DNA of 64,000 bases from Cristatella mucedo (Eukaryota > Bryozoa > Phylactolaemata > Cristatellidae): positions 7,271,001 to 7,335,000 of the forward strand of contig WPIO01000003.1 in the NCBI GenBank assembly GCA_009760855.2, read 5' to 3'. Made by a program: the position numbers and the translations under genes. Every line of letters begins with the position of its first letter. Position 1 is the first letter of the stretch. Below the pieces are notes generated by a model. It did not search any database. It saw only the letters and a list, made by a program, of their open reading frames with translations, and was not told the origin of the DNA. Positions 1 through 10,023 of this stretch are shown piece by piece.

Positions 1-524
1 GGCGTCCCCAGACTATGAAAGCCCTAGAGGTCCTGCAGTTTGTAAGGCAGCATAAATTGACAGAGACATTTTTCCAAATCTTTCAGTGGTATCATAATTT
101 TATCAACCTTGCCAACTTTAGTGGCCTCTGCAGAAAGAAATTTTTCAAAATTAAAACTAATACAAATTACATTAATTTAACAGCGTGCCAAGAAGGTGGT
201 TGGTTTGGTGACAATTTTTATTGAATTAGATTAAGCATCTTCTCTTGAAATTAAAGAAATGGTCTGGGAGTTTGAGAAGAAAAAACCAAGGAAAGCCAGG
301 TTTTGAATTCTAAATCTTAAAGCTTTTAAGATTGATGCATTGCTGAATAAAAAAATGTTATTTGTGTATGTTGGTGAGTTTTTATGATACTATATTTTTT
401 ACATCTTACAATTTGGGTTTAATTTCGTGGCTCGTGGGCGGAGGAGGGTCTGAGTGGGAAGGGTGGCATCCGTTATCTGATCCCACCTAGGGCACCAGCC
501 AAAATTCCCTGCATCGGCCACCTG
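1..524 (+). pseudogene. hAT (ZMYM-like) transposase C-terminal remnant with element 3' end
   Basis: Broken 3' part of a hAT-superfamily DNA transposon that runs in from before the window. Around 75-296 one frame reads through the hAT C-terminal dimerisation region: a hydrophobic run, then TLVASAERNFSKLKLI, then (after stops) VGLVTIFIELD and a basic end KKKPRKARF before a stop. The ASAERxFSKLKLI block is the hallmark of ZMYM1-like hAT transposases. At least two in-frame stops interrupt it, so it is dead. Downstream, 470-524 has the 'agggcacc...aaaattcc...gcatcggcc' sequence typical of the 3' termini of this hAT group, so the element probably ends near 524. The exact terminus is inferred. Confidence 0.72.
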
Positions 525-1860
525 TTTGGAGCCTTCATCGCCGTCCCGAAACATGAAGTGACGTCTGACGCAGCGTCAGAAATAACTGAAGTGGAACGAC
601 ACTAGAGCTCAATCGGAGCTATTGCGGATGACCACTGCAAACACCGAGACACCGGTAGTTTTCACTGATCTTGGCTCACCCGTCCGAGCATACGCTTTAA
701 GACAGTGTTTTTACACAGCCTAATCTTCACAGGAAGCTGAACCGTTTGATAATACCCACACCGGGCTTCTTTCCCTGTGCATCGTGGAAAGCCGCAAGTG
801 GAGGGATGCCAAAAAAGACGCAACCGCAGGTCTGCCCATTCTCTGCCCATTGTGCCACCGGCAGCTCGCATTCCTCGTCTTGTGACAGAGGTCTAGCAGC
901 GGAAATGGATATATCACTGGCTTCATACATCGGATGTGGCTGTTGAGAGGAGTAAGAGGACGACGAGGAGGAATGTGAGCGGGGGGGGGGGGGAGAGGAG
1001 AGGAGAGAAGCAGGAGGAGCATGAGTAGGGGAACGTGGGCAGCAGGGGCAGCAGGGGGATTACAGCTTCGCACCATTCGTTTGTCGCCTGCCTCATCCGA
1101 GTATTGGAAGGCTTTCCTTGTCAGAGAATTTTTTTCAATTTAATTTACAGTTTGGCCACGTGCTTGGACAATGAGCATTCTACTGATCAATACACGAACG
1201 AAGGTTGCCTACATATTTCTCGTCCACTAGCCTTTCGGCTATATCTGGCAGCAGCTCCGATCGAGATCCGTAGGAGCTTAAGTCGCATTCGACCACAGAC
1301 TTTGGCTACCCATCTCGTCGGCAATTCTTCTGCACATGGGTTATAGCATTGCAAAACCGGATCTTAAAATTACGCCCAGAATTTCCGGAGAGTTTCTGGC
1401 CGTGGCGCACGAGCCGGAGCTCTCGCTGTCAGCATCAAGCACTCGCTGTCCTCGGCGCTAGGCGGTCGGCGAAAACTGTGGATGACGTCAGACTGATAGC
1501 AGGTGACCTCTAACCCAAGAGTTTGAGCCATCTCTTCAGTTCGCAACGACTGGTGCGAACGGACTTGGTCACCGTCTAGATGCATGCACTCGGGCCGTCT
1601 TGTGACACCTACGTTAGCGCCCTCTAGAGCACTAGGCAGGACTTTAAGCTTCGGTATTCAAGATCTGCCGTAGATAAAGAGAGCCCTAGCATTTCCGCCT
1701 CTCGACCGGTAGGTGAGCTCCGTTCTGCTCGGCCACGCCTATCTGCTGGGTCTGCAAGTGTCGACTCCCCTTGTCTTAGCGACTCAGCATTGCACTAACG
1801 GCTTTGCTGCGAGCGACGGCAAAAAAGAGGAAGCGATCGTAGCTCCGGGCTCAGCGTTGC
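525..1860. other. Intergenic, no gene recognised
   Basis: No coding region with believable composition was found. The region includes a G-run and GA-rich stretch near 978-1018. Short open frames on both strands here look random. Confidence 0.5.
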
Positions 1861-1879
1861 TTGCTCACTCAAGTCAAAC

Positions 1880-4532
1880 CAGTCAAGGTTCTTTCACACC
1901 CCTAGATCAATCAAAACTGGAGGTGGAGTTTCTATTGTCGTGCACTCGAAATTCAACTTCAAGCCATTTGCGGTACCCTCGAAGCATTCTTTTGAATCAA
2001 TTGTCTTGGTCTCACCCGAAAACAAGCTACCGATAGTGGCAGTAGTCTATAGCCCACCAGGTACCAAATCCTCCTTCATCTCAGATTTCTCCGATCTCAT
2101 TTCGATTCTGTGTGCAAAAAATAGATCCTTCCTCGTTATGGGTGATTTCAACGTTCACTTTGATAACTTATCTGACGCTTTCAGCACCGAATTTCGTGCA
2201 TTGACTGACTCATTGTCTCTTGTGGCTCATGTGCATGGCCCTACCCACATCAAGGGTCACACACTCGACCAGATTTTCTCATATAACTGCACTTTGTCAT
2301 CACCAATTATTACCAAATCCTGCTTATCTGACCACATACAGATCTCATTCAAACTACAGTGTGTGCCCACCTCCTCCTCTAAAATAACATGTGAATCGCG
2401 AAACCTCAAGACCCTTGACATCGATGCTGTCCGTGCGAGAATATCTGCTTCACCTCTGCTGCTCAATCCTCCCTCCGATCTGTCATCATTGGTAGATAGC
2501 TTCAACACGACACTAGCTGACACGCTAGGCAAGTTTGCCCCTCTGACGAAGCTCACTGTGCGCCCCCGCCCAGACGGCCTATGGTTTACTGCAGACATTA
2601 AACTAGCCAAGTCTACTAAACGAAAGCTTGAAAAAGCATACAAAAGATCCGGACTAACTATCCATCGACAGGCATATGAAGACTACTGTAGGTCGTACCA
2701 ATCGATCCTAGCAAAGGCCAAGTCTAGTTTTTATAAAAACATTGTTGAATCACAGATGCACAATCCAAAAATGCTGATGTCGACAATAAACCATCTCCTC
2801 AACCGTTCCCAGATTAGCTCCTTACCTGATGATCCTAATGATGATCTAGCCGATCGCTTCTCTCGATTCTTTCTGCAGAAGATAGACAAGATCAGGGAAT
2901 TCATCCCTGCGATGACAACTTCCCCACTAGAATACTGTTCCTCGGTTCCTGACTGCACCTCAATGTTTGCATTTAAGCAGGTCACTAGTGATCTAGTCCT
3001 AAAGATCGTATCTCAATCAAAGAAGACAACAAGTCCTCTGGACCCTATTTCCACTGTCCTGCTCCTACGTTGCCTTGATCTGCTGCTGCCATGCATAACT
3101 AACATCTTTAATATGTCATTAGCCTCAGGTCATGTCCCAGTACCTTTCAAAAAAGCTGTAGTCAGGCCACTTCTCAAGAAAGCTACACTTGACCAAGAGA
3201 ACTTGAGCAACTACCGCCCAGTTTCCCTTCTACCATTCCTAACAAAGACACTGGAACGGGTCGTGGCGGACCAGCTGAACTCGTATATCGAAACCTCACA
3301 CCTTGCTAGTAAGTTGCAGTCTGGCTTTAGAGCTAGTCACTCCACAGAGTCAGCATTGCTTAGGGCATACAACAGCCTACTTAGGAATGCAGACATGGGT
3401 AGAGTGTCTCTGCTTGTTTTGCTCGATCTTTCGGCAGCTTTTGATACCATCGATCACAAAGTTCTTCTAGAGCGCCTCTCGTCTCGCCTGGGCATCACTA
3501 GCACTGCTCTGCGGTGGTTCAGGTCCTATCTCAGTGGGATACTCCAGAGTATTGACGTGAATGGACAAAGATTATCTCAAGTACCTCTGAAATATGGAGT
3601 ACCTCAGGGCTCAGTGCTAGGTCCGGTTCTTCTCACGGTTTATACTCTGCCGCTTGCTGATGTGATTGCCAAGCACAATCTAGGCTGTCACTTCTATGCG
3701 GATGACACTCAGTTGTACCTTTGCTTTGATCCCTCCCAGCCTTCGAGCAGCATGCATTGATGACATTCGCACACGGATGGCAGCAAATTTTCTAAAACTT
3801 AACGATGATAAAACTAACTTACTAGTTATGGGCAAACCCAGTGTGATCCAGAGATTGGAAAGGCTGACTCTCAAAATTGACTCTGCGATCATATCTCCAG
3901 TTGAATCAGCTCGAAATCTAGGTGTCATATTCCAAAGCGACCTCTCGTTAGACGACCATATCAGCTCCACAGTCAAATCCGCCTATTTTCAGCTTCATAA
4001 CATTGCTAAAATTCGGGCTTGTTTATATAAAGACACCACGTCCAAGTTGGTCCATGCATTCGTGACATCCCGTCTCGACTTCTGCAACTCACTGCTTACT
4101 GGCCCACCAGCATGTGCGATCAGGCGATTGCAGCTGGTGCAAAACTCCACAGCTAGGCTTGTCTGTTGTGAGCGACGCAGTTACCACATTACTCCACTTC
4201 TCGCCGACCTGCACTGGCTACCAGTCAAGCAACGGATTGACTTCAAGGTTTTGTCCCTCACTTTTAGGTCCCATCATTCTATGGCTCCAGCCTATCTGTC
4301 AGATATACTACCCCATCAGGCCAAGGATCGTACCACCTGCTTTTCGGAATCCAACAGTCTACAAATACCTCATACAAACCTTAAATCATTTGGAGACCGT
4401 GCATTTAGTTCATATGCTCCCAAAGCCTGGGACTTCCTCCCGACCTGCGTCAGAACATCCCCTGACCTGACCACATTTAAAAGGAACCTAAAAACACACC
4501 TATTTAGGACAGCATTTAGTGGGTCCCTGTGA
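1880..4532 (+). pseudogene. LINE family A endonuclease-reverse transcriptase, frameshifted
   Basis: Encoded protein of the family A LINE. The frame is open from about 1880 (KTGGGVSIVV, the middle of the endonuclease) through GDFNVHFDN and the SDH motif of the endonuclease. It continues into the RT with NYRPVSLLPFL near 3210, the motif A region FDTIDH near 3440, [10 protein letters not shown] near 3600 and the catalytic YADDTQLY near 3696. A one-base frameshift between about 3720 and 3745 breaks the ORF. The next frame carries NFLKLNDDKTNLLVMG and the C-terminal tail FKRNLKTHLFRTAFSG, ending at 4532. The N-terminal endonuclease half, with the first catalytic residues, is missing. Apart from the frameshift and the 5' truncation the frame is well preserved, which suggests a fairly recent insertion. 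Confidence 0.9.
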
Positions 4533-4746
4533 TTCGTCCTTGATGTGCTTATGCGTGCTGACACTGTGCATGCTGCCACTAACCACATTTGCATGCTGAC
4601 CCTGTGCATGTCACCCCTAACCATAATATTCATTTCGCTTGTTTTTCAAGCATGATTTTACTTACCATTCAATTGCATTTCACTTTACAGCAAATGTAAA
4701 GCGCGTACAGAGAGATTAAGTTGTGTGAGGGCGCTTTATCAAGTGA

Positions 4747-4789
<43 letters not shown>
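4747..4789 (+). repeat. (ATT)n 3' tail of LINE A
   Basis: About 14 ATT units immediately after the family A 3' UTR. This is the microsatellite-like tail of the LINE. Confidence 0.9.
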
Positions 4790-4790
<1 letters not shown>

Positions 4791-5127
4791 GGTGTCAGTG
4801 CTAGCTCTCGCACAGGCGTAGCAAGTGCCTAGAACAAGTAGCTCGGGAGTCTTGCGAAAAGTGTTGCCGGGTACGGCAAACGTCGTGTAGTCTTGTGTGT
4901 CGACGATGTGCAACACTGGGGCCACGGTGACCGCCGACGGACGCACAGACAGAGGAGGACGTATAAAAAATATGATAACGGATTCAGATGCGTTAGTTTA
5001 GGTTTCCGTAAAAACAAGTACGGCGACCGCTACTAACCCGCTTGCTGCTGGCAATCAAGGATTGGTTTGCATCTGGAACTCTAATCAACTGCTCATGTCG
5101 TGCAATGCGAGTACCCGAGGACCGAGC

Positions 5128-5960
5128 TAATAATAATAATAATAATAATAATGTACTTGATAAAGCGCCCTCAGACAACTTAATCTCTTTCTAGTGCACT
5201 TTACATTTGCTGCAAAGGGAAATGCAATTAAATGGTAAGTAAAATCTTGCTTGAAAAACAAACAAAACGAATAACATGGTTAGGGGTGACATGCACAGGG
5301 TCAGCATGCAAATGTGGTTAGTGGCACCATGCACAGTGTCAGCACGCATAAGCACGTGAAGGACGAATCACCGGGACCCACTAAATGCTGTCCTAAATAG
5401 GTGTGTTTTTAAGTTCCTTTTAAATGTGGTCAGGTCAGGGGATGTTCGGACGCAGGTCGGGAGGAAGTTCCAGGCTTTGGGAGCATACGAACTAAATGCA
5501 CGGTCTCCAAAGGATTTGAGGTTTTTACGACGTATTTCTAGACTGTTGGATTCCGAAAAGCGGGTGATACGATGCTTGGCCTGATGGGGGAGTATATCTG
5601 ACAGATAGGCTGAAGCCATAGAATGAAGGGACCTAAAAGTGAGCAACAAAACCTTAAAGTCAATCCGTTGCTTGACTGGTAGCCAGTGCAGGTCGGCGAG
5701 AAGTGGAGTAATGTGACAACTGCGACGCTCACGACAGACAAGCCTAGCTGTGGAGTTTTGCACCAGCTGCAATCGCCTGATCGCACATGCTGGTAGGCCA
5801 GTAAGCAGTGAGTTGCAGAAGTCGAGACGAGATGTCACGAATGCATGGACCAACTTGGACGTGGTGTCCTTATCTAAACAAGCCCGAATTTTAGCAATGT
5901 TATGAATCTGAAAATAGGCAGATTTGACCGTGGAGCTGATATGGTCATCTAACGAGAGCT
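5128..5960 (-). mobile_element. LINE family A, C-terminal fragment
   Basis: 5'-truncated copy on the minus strand. The tail is (AAT)n at 5128-5152 on the plus strand, followed by the inverted 3' UTR. A 161-codon open stretch at 5368-5853 matches the last part of LINE A (DFCNSLLTGLPACAIRRL at its start, FKRNLKTHLFRTAFSG at its end). Homology stops at about 5960, at the position equal to LINE A near 3944. The last 161 codons are open, so this copy may be of similar age to the one at 1862-4789. Confidence 0.88.
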
Positions 5961-6444
5961 AAGACACCTGAACTTCACGGTTCGACCTCCCGATCATAGC
6001 CTCTGCAATAGAGTCGGCTCGAGGCGTGTGCAAATAATCAGAGGACACACTCGTGTAGTTTTCACAAGCTTTTCACCCCATTTGAGCTCTCCATTTAATT
6101 TAGCTGTCACTGATGCCAATAAAAAAATACTATATTTGCTTAACTAGATTAAGAGTTTCTAGACGAGCTCGGTGCCGATTCCCCTACACCACTAGAGAAA
6201 TCCCGAAGAGGAGCTAACATGCAATCATTAGGGAGCACATGAAACGCATGGCTTACCTTCGTATTCACGATAGCTTGCGAATCCACGCAGTTCATTTACC
6301 GCTGGTTTTCAGTGAACCGTGACGAACTCAGTGATAAAAACGAGAATTCAATTTGTTTTTGTGATTGAGTACAAAATATGTTTTCCTAAGCTCACGTGAC
6401 TAGACCGAATACAAAATAACGACTGCTCCCTAATAACCTTTCAC

Positions 6445-6452
6445 CTGTGGTC
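6445..6452. repeat. hAT target site duplication, left copy
   Basis: CTGTGGTC directly before the CAGAGGC terminus. It pairs with CTGTGGCC at 9263-9270. Confidence 0.75.
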
Positions 6453-7573
6453 CAGAGGCATAGCGAAGAGTTGGCACAGGGGACAGATGTCCCAGTGCTC
6501 CAAGGCCAAGGGGCGCCAAAAGCGAAATTTATCGTGCATATTTAAAAAAAACTTTCTTGTGAGAATACCAATCTTGACTATATGAAAATTCTTGTTCCAA
6601 TCGAATCTACAAAACAGTTTTGCTGAGCTAGTTAAGCATGTTTACAGACTTTGACCAAGCTGTAGCTTGAAGCTCTGGCGGAACACACGCGACGACACGG
6701 AAACGCCGAGGGGCATCAACCACCTTGTGTTCGGCTGGTGCTCACAACTCAGCAAGCATACGCCCGTTCACCCCTATCCGTGTTCTGACTGCTCTTCACG
6801 TCCGATCGCCCCCATCCTGGCCACCATGGGCGGGCTGCGTCCCGTCGAGAGCAGTCCGGCCTGCTACGCTGCGTCAAAGACGAGCCAGCGTGCCCTGGCT
6901 GAGCACCGATGCACTATTAGACCACACAAGCTAGGCTTAGCTGGCTGTGCTATGACAACGCAGTAGTCATTTCTGGTCACTTGTCAGTTGTCCAAAGGGG
7001 AATACTGTCGTTAAATGAGAAGTTAATTTTTGTAAACCATGATCACCACAGCTTGAACCTGGCAGGAGTTCGTGGTGCAAGTCAAGATTCCGGTGTCATT
7101 ACCTTTTTCGGAACAATCGATAGCACCTACTTATTCTTTTTGAGATCAACTCTGAGGTGGGAAGAACTGAAGAATGTCTTAGCCAACGCTGTAAAGTGAT
7201 ACTCTGAAACAAGATGAAGTGCAAGAGCGAAGGCTGTGAAAGCTATCAATAATGGACTGAACAGCACTGTAAGTCTGTTGAAGCAACTGTCTCAGGACAC
7301 GAATGGAACACTTAGAACAAGAAGTGAAGCTGGAAGTCTCCTACATTGTATTTTGAACTTTAACTTGTTAGCTATTTGCCTATTTTATACAACATCTTTT
7401 AGAATATTAACCGCGTTCAGAAAAGACTGCAAGATCCAAGGTTGTAGAACGTTTACCCCCCCCCCCCGTGCCCACATACCCCCCTGGTGGACCCTAGAAC
7501 ATTTTCCCCGGGGCGTTTCCCCACCTGGATCGAAGATTTCCCCCTATGTTGGTGAATGTATAACTAAGAATAC

Positions 7574-7607
<34 letters not shown>

Positions 7608-7609
<2 letters not shown>

Positions 7610-7789
7610 TAGTTTTGCATATATAAGACGCGTCCCATACAAAGTTATACGTAACCCGCACCCAGGGTGCGTCTTTTTATGGGTGTGTCTTACTTAAATT
7701 ATTTTTACACAGATCGTAAAAACCTGCGTCGTATATACGGATACGGGTTCTTCTTGTAAGTAGGTGCATCTTATATGCGGGAAAATACG
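7608..7789. mobile_element. pogo-type MITE
   Basis: A 182-bp element with imperfect inverted ends. The left end reads CGTAGTTTTGCATATATAAG and the right end, inverted, reads CGTATTTTCCCGCATATAAG. The GCATATAAGACGC-like ends and the internal GGGTGCGTCTTTTTATGGG are typical of pogo/Tigger termini. A TA follows the right end, in keeping with TA target use, but the left duplication is blurred by the adjoining (AT)n run. Non-coding. Confidence 0.6.
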
Positions 7790-8166
7790 TACATGATCTC
7801 AAATAAAGTTCACGCTCAATTGAAATAAAATTAACTCAGTATATTTGGAAGGATAGATGGACTGGAAGGATGGTTTCTAATGGAGCGAGCGGCGAGCAGC
7901 AGCTGCGGTAGCGGCGTCGTCGGCGAGCCGTGCAGCTCGGTCCCGCGGGAGTTGGGTTCCGCTCGCTCTTACAGATGCCGCAGGCACGTGTTCGTACCCT
8001 CCATAGCGGGTGCGCGCCCTACAGCGTGCCGAACGTTCCTGCAAATGAGTGCGAAGCCTCGGAGGTCTAAGGGTATAACTCCATCTCAAGAAATCTCGTT
8101 ACGCCGTAATATGCGCTAATTAAAGCTCGGAATACGAGCATGGGCGAATTTAGGCGGCGGAGGCGC

Positions 8167-8200
8167 AGCCCACCCTAAACCCTAAACCCTAAAACCCTAA
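8167..8200. repeat. Short CCCTAAA-type (telomere-like) cluster
   Basis: About four units of CCCTAAA/CCCTAAAA in tandem. Too short to be a telomere. It sits inside the insertion nested in the hAT element. Confidence 0.7.
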
Positions 8201-9262
8201 ACAAAAAACCTAAATCCTATGCCTCAGGGGAAAATGTCGGGGGTAATGTCGGGGGGAAATGTCCGAAAGGGGGAAATATCCAGGGGGAATGTCCGGACCC
8301 TAGATTCAAAGATGAACTTCAAAGACATGTCTTGTGACCTCCACTCTTTTGAGATTGTGTTGTCACTAATTCGCGAAGATCTGTGCCAAGAATCACTAGT
8401 AGATGCTAATCGAGAGGTGATTTTGGGGAGTTGCAGTTGAACGACGAATCCACCGAAGGACGCAGATGCCTGGAGAACTCTCTTAAGATGTTGGTCTCGC
8501 GGCAGAGGAGGAGATTTCAAGATAGTGAAGCACAGCATAGAATATATCCGACAAGAAATTACAACCAGATTTTCCGGCTCATATATCTTGATGCCAAGTT
8601 TGATTTCTTGCTGGAAGTTGAGAAGCTTTTAAAGACACTTGACCAGACCAAACTCCGCGATTAATGTTTAGATCTTGGATGCTCTTTTTGTTCAGACGTT
8701 GATGGAAAATAGCTGTGTAACGACATATAGGAGTGTAAAGTGCTTCTTGCCACATGATACGACTCGGCACTAGAGACATCACTGTAACTCATGTCTTTCA
8801 TTGTGAGTTACAAAGAAGATATGTTTCCTAATTTGAGAGTTGCCTTGCAAGTTCTTCTCACCATAGCTCTATCAGTTTCTAGTGGCGAACGTTCTTTTAG
8901 CAAGCTGAAAATAATCCTGTCCCACTGAGACCATCATAAGGGCAAGGTCGACTTTCTGATTTAGCCTTGTTAAGGATAAAGAAAGAAACGCTGGACAATA
9001 TTGACTTTCAAACTTTAATACAGCAGTTTCCAATGTTCAAGGCCAGAAAATTCACCTAAGTTAAAGCTGTAATAGCTACTATGTACCAGTACTACCATTA
9101 TTATTTGTACTACATTTTAAGTTTCCTGACTCGATATTCTTACTAGCGGGCGTTTTTTGCATTTCTTCTGTGGTGAAGCTATTTTGAAGCAATTTTTGGT
9201 AAGGGGAGGGTCGCCATTTGTCGCTTTGTCAACGAGTGCCGAAAGATCTCACTACGCCTCTT

Positions 9263-9270
9263 CTGTGGCC
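9263..9270. repeat. hAT target site duplication, right copy
   Basis: CTGTGGCC directly after the right terminus, with one mismatch to the left copy. Confidence 0.75.
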
Positions 9271-9767
9271 AACACAATTGTATTTTAAATTATCGTTAAA
9301 ATATATTTAAGTAGTGAAAAATCCTTTTTGAACTTTAACAGTACCTTCAGTAACCTTTACAGAAGAGATAAAAGAGTCGTGAAGTTTGCTATGCTAAATA
9401 TTTGGTGGTATCCTCCACGTTGGCACTTATAAATGTCGAATTGTTGCTGCAACATATGCAAACGAGCAAATTAACTCGCCGTTTCCCCTTGTTTCACATT
9501 CATCACAGGTCCGCCGTCATAGCAGTACTATAAAGAATACAACAAGGTCATTATGTACCTATTTCTACGAGTACAAGTCGCAAATTTTTCCTATTATTTT
9601 GAAAAAATAAACCTGTGACTTATATAATGCAAGTCAAATCATGTCAAAATTAAAAACCACCCCTTGCCTAACCATCTATACTGCTCAACTTGTTCAAATG
9701 GGATTAACTAGTTTATACTATACGCTACTTTAGCAGTGCATAAACAATAAAATTGCAAATTTTAAAT

Positions 9768-10023
9768 AAACTGAATGGAATTGAAGACGATGCAATCTAT
9801 AAGGAAAGTGATGGTGCAGACATTGACAATGCTGCAGAAGACTAGGAAGATGTTAGCAGTGATACTGATGAAGAGTTTCTTGCTAACCGTGATGATTAAA
9901 GCAAAATTACATTAATATAAAAAGAGCTATGCATTCAGTAATGGTTTTTTCAATACATTTTTTAAGTTTTGTCAAAAGATTTAAGGTGCGAGTCATACTT
10001 GGGTGCAAATTATAATCGTACTA
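9768..10023 (+). pseudogene. pogo transposase C-terminal remnant and element 3' end
   Basis: 9771-9899 reads NGIEDDAIYKESDGADIDN, then one stop, then EDVSSDTDEEFL and a terminal stop. This acidic tail is like the C-terminus of pogo/Tigger transposases, in which a SNALDGTEDD-like motif precedes an acidic run. About 80-120 bp further on, the sequence GGTGCGAGTCATACTTGGGT followed by GCAAATTATAATCG resembles paired subterminal repeats of pogo elements. The rest of the transposase is absent upstream, so this is an internally deleted derivative. The left end was not located with confidence (candidate near 9590). Confidence 0.62.

Larger units (their letters stand above)
1862..4789 (+). mobile_element. 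LINE family A (L2/CR1-type), 5'-truncated
   Basis: Non-LTR retrotransposon copy lacking its 5' part. It contains the C-terminal half of an AP-endonuclease-like domain, a full reverse transcriptase, the C-terminal region typical of L2/CR1 LINEs, a short 3' UTR (4533-4746) and an (ATT)n tail (4747-4789). The 3' UTR end, with GTAAAGCGC followed by GAGGGCGCTTTATCAAGTG, recurs many times in the window and defines this family. It is the most complete family A copy here. Tail-to-tail with another copy at 5128-5960. Confidence 0.9.
7448..8300. mobile_element. Insertion nested inside the hAT transposase
   Basis: About 850 bp splits the hAT coding sequence between two blocks that are adjacent in relatives. 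Its two ends are roughly inverse to each other: the left (7450-7545) is rich in CCCCC separated by short TTT/ACAT pieces, and the right (8220-8300) has runs of GGGGGAAATGTCC-like units. Inside are an (AT)n run (7575-7607), a pogo-type MITE (7608-7789), a GC-rich stretch (7870-8060) and a CCCTAAA cluster. No transposase is visible in it. It could be an unclassified MITE-like element or a composite of several insertions. Confidence 0.55.
6943..9058 (+). pseudogene. hAT (ZMYM1-like) transposase, interrupted and decayed
   Basis: Transposase remnant. The first segment (about 6943-7445) shows CYDNAVVISGHLSVVQRGI, containing the YDNA block around a catalytic Asp. It continues with HHSLNLAGV, VITFFGTID and a later segment with SQDTNGTLRTRSEAGSLL and VQKRLQDP (after a frame change). 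The second segment starts near 8300 with SKMNFKDMSCDLHS, continues through YIRQEI, and ends with the dimerisation region around 8820-9057 (FPNLRVALQVLL, then VSSGERSFSKLKIIL, then QQFPMFKARKF). In related transposases LQDP is followed directly by the KMNFKD-like block, so the 850 bp between them is an insertion. There are several stops and frameshifts. The N-terminal zinc finger part is not found. Confidence 0.85.
6453..9262 (+). mobile_element. hAT (ZMYM-like) DNA transposon with terminal inverted repeats
   Basis: Whole hAT element. The left end reads CAGAGGCATAGCG. The right end (about 9249-9262) reads CACTACGCCTCTT, its imperfect inverse. The flanks are CTGTGGTC (6445-6452) and CTGTGGCC (9263-9270), a 7/8 match in the 8-bp target duplication expected of hAT elements. 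Subterminal sequence (GGGCGCCAAA near the left end, AAGGGGAGGGTCGCC near the right) is typical of ZMYM-like hATs. A transposase remnant lies inside, split by a nested insertion (7448-8300). The GC-rich part at 6660-6930 does not look like transposase and may be captured or substituted sequence. Confidence 0.85.
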
